From the NCBI RefSeq assembly GCF_031119335.1, contig NZ_JAVHXT010000004.1, positions 1-46,673 of the forward strand: a stretch of DNA of 46,673 nt, written 5' to 3'. Below the pieces are notes generated by a model that saw only the letters and a program-made list of their open reading frames with translations, made no database searches and was not told the DNA's origin. Both the position numbers and the translations under genes were made by a program. This stretch comes from Pedobacter sp. Its GTDB lineage: Bacteria; Bacteroidota; Bacteroidia; Sphingobacteriales; Sphingobacteriaceae. Positions 7,998 to 14,203 of the stretch are shown one piece after another (position 1 is the first letter of the stretch; each line of letters starts with the position of its first letter).

Positions 7998-8540
7998 ATG
8001 AAAAACATTTCGATCTTCAATATTTTTTTCACTTCATTGCTGTTGGTTGGTATCTCCTCTTTTGCACAACACAACAATAATAATAGCCAATTACTTTCCC
8101 AAGAACCTAATTTTCTTAAAACACGCTTAAAAGCAAGCGATTCTCTTTTTATTAAAGATATTTCTGTCCTTCAAAAATTTGTGGTGCTAGACAGCGTAGA
8201 CTTAGAAATATTGAAACCTCAAATTTTATATACTATACTGAGCGAAAGCAATGTAGATACCGTAGTTACCTATAAAAAATTAGTTGAAGCCGTACGAGCA
8301 TTTAAACAAAACATTGGTTACACCGAATTTAGAAAGGGTATTTTACTTTATAAACAAATGGCAGCTATAAAGGTAAACCCAAGTAACTGGGAAAATGACC
8401 AATTACTTTTTAGGAAACTTGGTTTTACCGAAGCCGATTTAGAAGATTTTCTACTCTTTATATCTAAGCCCCAGCACAAAGAACTTAACTACAAAGAAGC
8501 CTATTTGGCTTACATGAAAGAGATTGATAGTTTGCAGTAG
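7998..8540 (+). CDS. Small secreted protein of unknown function
   Basis: I do not recognise a family for this 180-residue protein. It has a clear signal peptide (MKNISIFNIFFTSLLLVG then ISSFAQ, cleaved near residue 23), an Asn-rich linker (HNNNNSQ), and an otherwise helical, charged body with no cysteines and no obvious catalytic motif. It is probably periplasmic. The last 49 codons are duplicated downstream at 8744-8893 as a diverged fragment, which suggests a tandem paralogue once existed. It is isolated between repeat elements, with its own -7 box. Confidence 0.75.
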   Translation: MKNISIFNIFFTSLLLVGISSFAQHNNNNSQLLSQEPNFLKTRLKASDSLFIKDISVLQKFVVLDSVDLEILKPQILYTILSESNVDTVVTYKKLVEAVRAFKQNIGYTEFRKGILLYKQMAAIKVNPSNWENDQLLFRKLGFTEADLEDFLLFISKPQHKELNYKEAYLAYMKEIDSLQ

Positions 8541-8552
8541 TGTAAAACTCCA

Positions 8553-8636
8553 GTCATTCCCGCATTATGCGGGAATCGTAAAGCGATGTATTTAACCATC
8601 TAACGCATTACGATTGCCAGTCTAGCTGGCAATGAC
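8553..8636. repeat. Inverted-repeat element, copy 1 of three related sites
   Basis: The palindrome ATTCCCGCAT/ATGCGGGAAT (8556-8576) and the hairpin ATTGCCAG/CTGGCAAT (8613-8633) form the two halves; the halves are also related to each other as an inverted repeat ending in TCATT and AATGA. A second copy is at 8906-8989, and its right half recurs at 17689-17713. Confidence 0.75.
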
Positions 8637-8654
8637 GAGTGTATTAACATTCAT

Positions 8655-8744
8655 CCTTTGGTTGGTGTTATCACCAATCCAACCACAATCTATCCAACCG
8701 TCCAAAAATTACTTATCGTGGTTGGTGACAACACCAACCAAAGG
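8655..8744. repeat. Two-hairpin cruciform element, copy 1
   Basis: The left arm begins CCTTTGGTTGGTGTT and the right arm ends AACACCAACCAAAGG, exact reverse complements. Each arm is also its own hairpin (TTGGTG-TTAT-CACCAA; GGTTGGTG-ACAA-CACCAACC). It can therefore fold either as one long stem or as two small ones. Confidence 0.75.
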
Positions 8745-8893
8745 AAAATGACCAATTACTCTTTAGGAAAATAGGTTTTGCCGAAGCCGACTTAGAAGAT
8801 TTTCTGGTATTTATATCTAAGCCCGAACACAAAGAACTTAATTACAAAGAAGCCTATTTGGCTTACATGAAAGAGATTGATAGCTTGCAGTAG
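8744..8893 (+). pseudogene. 3' fragment of a paralogue of the 7998 gene
   Basis: The fragment carries the last 49 codons and stop codon of a gene like the one at 7998, in an open frame but with no start codon in reach. Compared with the intact gene it differs at about 12 nucleotides but only four residues (L to I, T to A, L to V, Q to E), all conservative. That pattern suggests it evolved as a functional coding sequence before it was truncated. Its 5' end is joined directly to the cruciform element at 8655-8744. Confidence 0.8.
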
Positions 8894-8905
8894 TGTAAAA
8901 ATCCA

Positions 8906-8989
8906 GTCATTCCCGCGTTATGCGGGAATCGTAAAGCGATGTATTTAACCATCTAACGCATTACGATTGCCAGTCTAGCTGGCAATGAC
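8906..8989. repeat. Inverted-repeat element, copy 2
   Basis: This is the tandem-duplication copy of the element at 8553-8636, nearly identical (for example CGCGTTATGCGGG in place of CGCATTATGCGGG). Small ORFs read through it are not credible genes. Confidence 0.75.
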
Positions 8990-9007
8990 GAGTGTATTAA
9001 CATTCAT

Positions 9008-9097
9008 CCTTTGGTTGGTGTTATCACCAATCCAACCACAATCTATCCAACCGTCCAAAAATTACTTATCGTGGTTGGTGACAACACCAATCAAAGG
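9008..9097. repeat. Two-hairpin cruciform element, copy 2
   Basis: This is the tandem-duplication copy of the element at 8655-8744, with one visible change in the right arm (CCAATCAAAGG). Confidence 0.75.
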
Positions 9098-9122
9098 GAA
9101 AAATATTAGCAAATGTCATTTT

Positions 9123-9163
9123 CCTCCCCCTGCCCCCTCGAAGAGGGGGATTCAAGGGGGAGG
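9123..9163. repeat. GC-rich inverted repeat
   Basis: The arms CCTCCCCCT and AGGGGGAGG enclose an inner pair CCCCCTC/GAGGGGG. This is a compact double hairpin of very different composition from its surroundings and resembles dispersed intergenic repeats. No CDS is supported here. Confidence 0.65.
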
Positions 9164-9246
9164 AACGAGATGTGTCCACACGATAGGATGAAAATCGGGA
9201 GGGTTCGGGAGAGGTTTCTTCTTACCACTAAACTTTCTAAAATAAA

Positions 9247-9370
9247 CCCGAACGAAGCGGTTAGCCCGCATCCCGATTTAAGCATCTTTATCTATTGTTT
9301 TAAAGTTATGCTTGCATGTTGCACAGGTTTCATCGGGAGAGGACTAATAGCGAAGTGCGGGACTTTCGGT
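9247..9370. repeat. Interspersed repeat with nested inverted repeats
   Basis: The left block has CGAAGCGGTTAGCCCGCA then TCCCGAT; the right block has ATCGGGAGAGGACTAATAGC then GAAGTGCGGGACT. The blocks are imperfect reverse complements. An inner pair AAGCATCTTTA/TAAAGTTATGCTT closes the middle. The rest of 9164-9485 shows nothing else I can support. Confidence 0.5.
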
Positions 9371-9485
9371 ACAAATGGAACACTGAAACTGCTTTTCAAA
9401 TAAAAAAATTAACGATTAGGACTTGCAGAATTCATAATTATATCAACAACCTGCCGTTAAATTTTAAAGCCCTAGCGTATTTAAC

Positions 9486-9493
9486 TATATTTG
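9486..9493 (+). promoter_or_regulatory. -7 box before the lutB-like gene
   Basis: TATATTTG matches TAnnTTTG and ends 7 nt before the ATG at 9501. The -33 position has only TTTTA, so this is a partial match. Confidence 0.45.
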
Positions 9494-9500
9494 AACACTT

Positions 9501-10889
9501 ATGAAGGTTGCCGAAGAATTTCTTGTAAAAGCCGATGAAAAAGCGTTCGACCAGTCGCACCGCAATACGATCAATTACAATATTGGGAAGTATAATGTGG
9601 CGGTGTCTCGTGGCCTGTCGAAATTTGAGAATTTGGAAGCTTCGAAACGTAAGGCGCACGTTGTAAAATGGCGTGTGATGGAGAATTTGGACAAACTTTT
9701 ACCCGAGTTCGAATCTAATTTCCAAAAGCGTGGGGGAAAGGTAATTTGGGCAAATGATGCTGAAGAAGCCCAAAAGGAAATTCTTCAAATTATTCAGCGT
9801 GTTGGGGGTAAGTCGGTCATCAAATCTAAATCGATGACTACCGAGGAAATTCATTTGAATGAGTTTTTGGAGAAGAACGGTATTGAGTCTTTAGAAAGCG
9901 ATTTGGGCGAGTACATTGTGCAATTGTTGGGGCAAGCGCCTTACCATATTGTTACGCCGGCCATGCACCTTAGCAAGGAAGATATTGCCAAGTTATTTAA
10001 CGAAAAGTTTGGCACTCCGATAGATGCTACACCAGAGCAATTAACGCAAAAAGCTCGCGAATTGCTTCGTGACAAATATTTAACTGCAGATATTGGTATT
10101 ACTGGTGGCAATTTCCTCATTGCAGATAGTGGCAGTATTGCGCTTACTGAAAACGAAGGTAACGCTAGGTTAACAACCACTTTCCCGAAAATACACATCG
10201 CCATTGTTGGTATAGAGAAGTTAGTGCCATCTATTACAGATTTGGATTTATTTTGGCCTCTGCTTTCTAGCCACGGCACAGGGCAAAACTTAACGGTTTA
10301 CAATACCATTTTAAGTGGCCCGAGGCAAGCTGGCGAAACTGATGGCCCAGAAGAAATGTACGTTATTTTACTGGACAATGGTCGAACCAACCTATTGGCA
10401 CAAAAAGACCAGCGCCAGGCTTTGTATTGCATTCGTTGCGGGGCTTGTTTAAACGCTTGCCCTGTTTATAAAAATATTGGTGGTCACACGTATAACACCA
10501 CTTACAGCGGACCAATTGGTTCTATCATTACCCCGCATTTTAAAGGGATGGAAGATTTCAAGCATTTGAGCTATGCATCTAGTTTGTGCGGTAAATGTTC
10601 TGAAGTTTGTCCGGTTAAGATTGATATCCATAAAATGTTGTTGCTAAACCGTAGAGATGCGGCGGCCAGCAATATTAACACCGCTGCTGAAAATATGGGA
10701 TGGAACTTGTGGAAGCGAGGCATGAAAAAGCGTTCGCTGATGGATTTCTTCGGTGGAAAAATGAAGAACTTCTTCCTTAAAACTTTCTTCAAAAAAGGTT
10801 GGGGCAAGTATCGCGAAATGCCAGAGGTAGCGCCTAAATCTTTTGCCAAACGTTGGGAAGAGCATCAGAAAAAGAAGGATATTGATTAG
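9501..10889 (+). CDS. lutB: LutB/LldF-type iron-sulfur protein of L-lactate oxidation
   Basis: LutB is the cytoplasmic iron-sulfur subunit of the LutABC lactate dehydrogenase complex. The 462-residue protein has an N-terminal LUD domain (about 60-290) and a C-terminal ferredoxin-like region with two cysteine clusters: C310, C313, C316, C320 (CIRCGACLNACP) and C363, C366, C370 (CGKCSEVCP). Both [4Fe-4S] motifs look intact. The length fits the family. Neither lutA nor lutC is next to it in the window, so partners must lie elsewhere. The fused E1 gene begins 96 nt downstream on the same strand; a joint role in lactate and oxoacid use is plausible but unproven. The upstream DNA is repeat-rich. 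Confidence 0.9.
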   Translation: MKVAEEFLVKADEKAFDQSHRNTINYNIGKYNVAVSRGLSKFENLEASKRKAHVVKWRVMENLDKLLPEFESNFQKRGGKVIWANDAEEAQKEILQIIQRVGGKSVIKSKSMTTEEIHLNEFLEKNGIESLESDLGEYIVQLLGQAPYHIVTPAMHLSKEDIAKLFNEKFGTPIDATPEQLTQKARELLRDKYLTADIGITGGNFLIADSGSIALTENEGNARLTTTFPKIHIAIVGIEKLVPSITDLDLFWPLLSSHGTGQNLTVYNTILSGPRQAGETDGPEEMYVILLDNGRTNLLAQKDQRQALYCIRCGACLNACPVYKNIGGHTYNTTYSGPIGSIITPHFKGMEDFKHLSYASSLCGKCSEVCPVKIDIHKMLLLNRRDAAASNINTAAENMGWNLWKRGMKKRSLMDFFGGKMKNFFLKTFFKKGWGKYREMPEVAPKSFAKRWEEHQKKKDID

Positions 10890-10985
10890 TTGTTGGAGAA
10901 TTGGGCAATAGTTTAAAAACTGTCCTTGTTTCTTATCCACTGATAACTTAATTATTATCTTTACTGCAAACCAATATCAACCCTT

Positions 10986-12962
10986 ATGCAGTTCGACCGT
11001 AAGAAAAAAACCAACTCAGAGTTATTGGATATCTACAAGCGCTTGGTTTATCCACGCATGGTAGAAGAAAAAATGCTGATTTTGTTGCGCCAAGGTAGAA
11101 TTGGCAAATGGTTTTCGGGTATTGGGCAAGAAGCAATCGCCGTGGGCAGCACCTTAGCTATGCAGAGCGATGAATATATCCTACCCATGCATCGCAATTT
11201 GGGAGTTTTTACTACCCGAGATATTCCTTTAAAAAGATTGATGGCGCAATGGCAAGGCAAACTGACTGGCTTTACCAAAGGTCGAGATCGCTCCTTCCAT
11301 TTTGGTACGCAGGAATATAAAATTATTGGCATGATTTCGCATCTTGGGCCACAAATGGCATTGGCAGATGGTATTGCACTTGCTGATTTGATTGCTGAAA
11401 AACCAAAAGCAACTTTAGTGTTTACTGGCGAAGGCGCTACCAGTGAAGGCGATTTTCACGAAGCCATTAACGTGGCCGCCGTTTGGAATTTACCTGTAAT
11501 TTTCCTGATCGAAAACAACGGTTACGGTTTATCTACCCCAATTAACGAACAATTTAAATGCAAGCACTTAGTAGATAGAGCAATTGGTTACGGCATTGAA
11601 GGCGTGCAGCTGGATGGCAATAACATCCTAGAAGTTTACGATAAATTAAGTGCATTGACTGAAGATATTCGTCAAAACCCTCGACCTGTTTTAGTAGAGT
11701 GCCTAACTTTTAGGATGCGTGGCCATGAGGAAGCATCTGGTACGAAATACGTTCCGCAGCATTTGTTTGATGAATGGGCACAGAAAGATCCGGTAAAAAA
11801 CTTTGAGGACTACCTGTTAGACGAAGGTGTTTTAACAGAAAGTGCGATATCAGAAATTAGAAGCAGCTTTAAAAAACAAATTGACGGTGAAGTTGAAGCA
11901 GCCTTTGCAGAACCTGAACCACAAGCAAATTCGGCGCAGGAATTAAGTGATATGTATTATCCTTATGATGTAGCAGCATTTGCACCATCCTCGTCTACTA
12001 CCGAAAAAAGATATTTGGATGCCATTAGCGACGGGTTAAAAGTCGCCATGCAACGTCATCAAAATTTAGTGTTGATGGGACAAGATATTGCAGAATACGG
12101 TGGTGCTTTTAAAATTACAGATGGTTTTGTAGCTGAATTTGGCAAAGCTAGGGTTCGGAATACACCTATTTGCGAATCTGCCATTGTTGGCGCAGGTTTG
12201 GGTTTATCTATCAATGGATGCAAGGCTGTGGTAGAAATGCAGTTTGCAGATTTTGTTACGGTTGGCTTCAACCAGATTGTAAATAACCTGGCCAAAACAC
12301 ATTACCGCTGGGGTGAAAAAGCAGATGTAGTTGTACGCATGCCTACAGGTGCAGGTACAGGTGCCGGGCCATTCCACTCGCAAAGCAACGAAGCTTGGTT
12401 TACTAAAACACCTGGGCTAAAAATCGTTTATCCTGCTTTTCCTTACGATGCGAAAGGTTTGTTACTTGCCGCCATCGAAGACCCAAATCCAGTAATTTAT
12501 TTCGAACATAAATATTTGTACAGAAGTTTAAGTGGCCTTGTTCCAGAGGGATTTTATACCATGGAAATTGGTAAGGCAAACATTTTACAGAAGGGCGAAC
12601 AAATAAGCATTATTACCTACGGCTTAGGCGTTCACTGGGCGCTAGATTATTTAAAAGCTAATCCAGAGATTTCAGCTACTTTGGTAGATTTGGTTAGTTT
12701 GCAACCTTGGGACAAAGAAGCTGTTGCAGCATCCGTTAAAGCAACGGGAAAGGTCATTGTTTTGCATGAAGATACACTTACCAATGGTTTCGGATCAGAA
12801 ATAGCTGCCTGGATTAATGAAAACTGCTTTGAACACCTTGATGCGCCAGTGATGCGTTGCGCCAGCCTAGATACTGCAATTCCAATGAGCAAAGTATTAG
12901 AAGACGATTTTTTAGCAAAGGCTAGATTGGGAGAAACCGTTGAAAAACTACTTAAATATTAA
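10986..12962 (+). CDS. 2-oxoacid dehydrogenase E1, fused alpha and beta subunits
   Basis: A thiamine-diphosphate E1 enzyme that decarboxylates a 2-oxoacid and passes the acyl group to the lipoyl arm of E2. Residues about 1-315 are the alpha subunit, with the ThDP motif from GEGATSEGDFHEA (148-160) to LIENN (174-178). Residues about 340-658 are the beta subunit, with GQDIAEYGGAF, then GLSINGCKAVVEMQFADF and a transketolase C-terminal domain. The fusion into one 658-residue chain is common in Bacteroidota. The sequence fits branched-chain 2-oxoacid dehydrogenase best, but pyruvate cannot be excluded. No E2 or E3 gene is nearby. GcvH, another lipoyl protein, is in the window but belongs to glycine cleavage. 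Confidence 0.9.
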   Translation: MQFDRKKKTNSELLDIYKRLVYPRMVEEKMLILLRQGRIGKWFSGIGQEAIAVGSTLAMQSDEYILPMHRNLGVFTTRDIPLKRLMAQWQGKLTGFTKGRDRSFHFGTQEYKIIGMISHLGPQMALADGIALADLIAEKPKATLVFTGEGATSEGDFHEAINVAAVWNLPVIFLIENNGYGLSTPINEQFKCKHLVDRAIGYGIEGVQLDGNNILEVYDKLSALTEDIRQNPRPVLVECLTFRMRGHEEASGTKYVPQHLFDEWAQKDPVKNFEDYLLDEGVLTESAISEIRSSFKKQIDGEVEAAFAEPEPQANSAQELSDMYYPYDVAAFAPSSSTTEKRYLDAISDGLKVAMQRHQNLVLMGQDIAEYGGAFKITDGFVAEFGKARVRNTPICESAIVGAGLGLSINGCKAVVEMQFADFVTVGFNQIVNNLAKTHYRWGEKADVVVRMPTGAGTGAGPFHSQSNEAWFTKTPGLKIVYPAFPYDAKGLLLAAIEDPNPVIYFEHKYLYRSLSGLVPEGFYTMEIGKANILQKGEQISIITYGLGVHWALDYLKANPEISATLVDLVSLQPWDKEAVAASVKATGKVIVLHEDTLTNGFGSEIAAWINENCFEHLDAPVMRCASLDTAIPMSKVLEDDFLAKARLGETVEKLLKY

Positions 12963-13160
12963 GAGACTATATAAAAAAGCAAAGTATCTTGCAATCATTT
13001 TAGCAGAAATAGCAAACTCTAGCAACCTTATAAAATAAAATTGCCCTAACACATGGAAACGATGAGCGTTAATCCAGATGATGGGCAATAATAATTGAGC
13101 GTTATTAAAATGACGGATTTAATATGGTTGTAAAAATATTCATTTACAACATTTAAGCAT

Positions 13161-13185
13161 AAAATGTGACTTTTTTTCACATTTT
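13161..13185. promoter_or_regulatory. Inverted-repeat operator candidate upstream of the XRE gene
   Basis: The arms AAAATGTGA (13161-13169) and TCACATTTT (13177-13185) are exact reverse complements around CTTTTTT. The site lies 50 nt before the XRE start, so autoregulation is possible. A nearby TATCTTTA (13203-13210) is a near-match to a -7 box. The rest of 12963-13234 holds a weak ATTGCCC/GGGCAAT pair at 13040 and 13083 and nothing else I can support. Confidence 0.45.
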
Positions 13186-13234
13186 CGCATTTGATGAAAT
13201 TGTATCTTTAGTCGATTCACTATGATACGCTTTT

Positions 13235-13543
13235 ATGAATATTGGTAAAATCTTAAGGAAACTTAGAAAGTACAAAGGGGTTACGCAAGAGAATATTGCC
13301 ACATTTTTAAATTTGGAGCGTACCGCCTATGCCAAATTAGAAAAAGATAAAACCATGCTAAGGCTTGATACTGCTAGGCTAATTGCTGTTTTTTACGGGT
13401 TTGAACTACATTACCTTATTCTATGCTTAGAGTACGAGCATTATGTTAACAGCAGTACAACGCAACGTTTAATTAAAGCTCAAAAAGATAAAGAAATGTT
13501 GTTCGATAACAAATCTTCTAACCAAATGAACTATTCGGCGTAA
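13235..13543 (+). CDS. XRE-family helix-turn-helix regulator
   Basis: The 102-residue protein has a Cro/C1-type helix-turn-helix in residues 1-60: IGKILRKLRKYKGVTQENIA, then a recognition helix around LNLERTAYAKLEKDK. The remaining 40 residues are charged and helical and have no recognised ligand domain. It probably binds DNA as a dimer in the cytoplasm. The palindrome upstream is a possible autoregulatory site. Its last 13 nt overlap the end of the convergent SprT-like gene. No toxin partner is adjacent, so it is not an obvious antitoxin. Confidence 0.85.
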   Translation: MNIGKILRKLRKYKGVTQENIATFLNLERTAYAKLEKDKTMLRLDTARLIAVFYGFELHYLILCLEYEHYVNSSTTQRLIKAQKDKEMLFDNKSSNQMNYSA

Positions 13544-14133
13544 ACTTCCGCCAGTGGATTAAATAGGTAAATTTTTCCATTATCTAAGCAAGTGCAACGA
13601 AAACGCTTTCTCACCCGCTCTCCCTTCTGAAATCGCCTTCCATCTTTTAAGCTAAAAATAGTATTCAATGGCAATTGTTCTACATGCTGGGTTTCTTCCT
13701 GCTGATCGTATTTCTTCAACGCTCTTGCTAATCGCAAATCGGTACAACTAGATGCTGCCGGATTATTTAAATAGGCAATAATACTTTGGTTAACATCAGG
13801 CGGAAAAACTTCTAAATCAAAGAATGGCTTCATCATCCTTTTGAAATTGATCTTCCACTCTGTGCCATGGGGCTTTACTTTGTTTTTATGATCGTTCCAA
13901 GTAAGCAAATGTGCAAACTCATGCACTGTTGTGACCAAAAAAGCGTAAGGATTTAAATCGTTATTAACAGATATCTTATGCCCATTTCCCTTAAATGGAT
14001 GCCGGTAATCTCCTAGTTTAGTCGTTCTATTTTTTGATATCTTAAACTCACACTGGAAATAATCTATCCACTTAGCGATAATAGGCGCCGCCGATGGAGG
14101 CATATATTGTGCTAAAACATCCTTCTTATCCAA
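13531..14133 (-). CDS. SprT-like zinc metallopeptidase domain protein
   Basis: This 200-residue protein has the SprT-like fold: HEFAH (residues 71-75) is the zinc-binding HExxH, and H89 in KPHGTEWK is the likely third ligand. The C-terminal part (about 160-200) is rich in basic residues and carries FRCTC, perhaps part of a degenerate zinc ribbon. The family is related to the eukaryotic Spartan proteases that act on DNA-protein crosslinks, but the substrate in bacteria is not established. It is cytoplasmic. It lies 70 nt downstream of feoB on the same strand and converges on the XRE gene with a 13-nt overlap. Confidence 0.85.
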   Translation of the reverse strand: MDKKDVLAQYMPPSAAPIIAKWIDYFQCEFKISKNRTTKLGDYRHPFKGNGHKISVNNDLNPYAFLVTTVHEFAHLLTWNDHKNKVKPHGTEWKINFKRMMKPFFDLEVFPPDVNQSIIAYLNNPAASSCTDLRLARALKKYDQQEETQHVEQLPLNTIFSLKDGRRFQKGERVRKRFRCTCLDNGKIYLFNPLAEVYAE

Positions 14134-14152
14134 AGCTTAATCGGTTAATTGT

Positions 14153-14183
14153 TTAAATTGTTTAACTGACATCAACAATTTAA
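14153..14183 (-). repeat. AT-rich inverted repeat after feoB
   Basis: TTAAATTGTT (14153-14162) pairs with AACAATTTAA (14174-14183) around an 11-nt loop. It sits between feoB and the SprT-like gene and could act as a weak terminator. The motif AACAATTTAACAAT recurs at 42365. Confidence 0.4.
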
Positions 14184-14203
14184 CAATAAGGCAATATAAC
14201 AAT

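Larger units (their letters stand above)
8391..9096 (+). repeat. 353-bp tandem duplication (two units)
   Basis: Unit 1 (8391-8743) and unit 2 (8744-9096) align with a constant offset of 353 nt and no indel seen. Each has the last 150 nt of the 7998-type gene followed by the same two inverted-repeat elements. The coding part differs at 12 of 150 positions by my count, the non-coding part less. The junction falls at a GGAAAA microhomology. Confidence 0.9.

Noticed and set aside
8391..9097. CRISPR-like array because of repeated units
   Set aside because: There are only two 353-bp units with gene sequence in each, no short repeats with spacers, and no cas genes.
8985..9403. Three overlapping small ORFs (68, 96 and 62 residues)
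   Set aside because: They are read through inverted-repeat elements and the GC-rich hairpin; none resembles a protein family.
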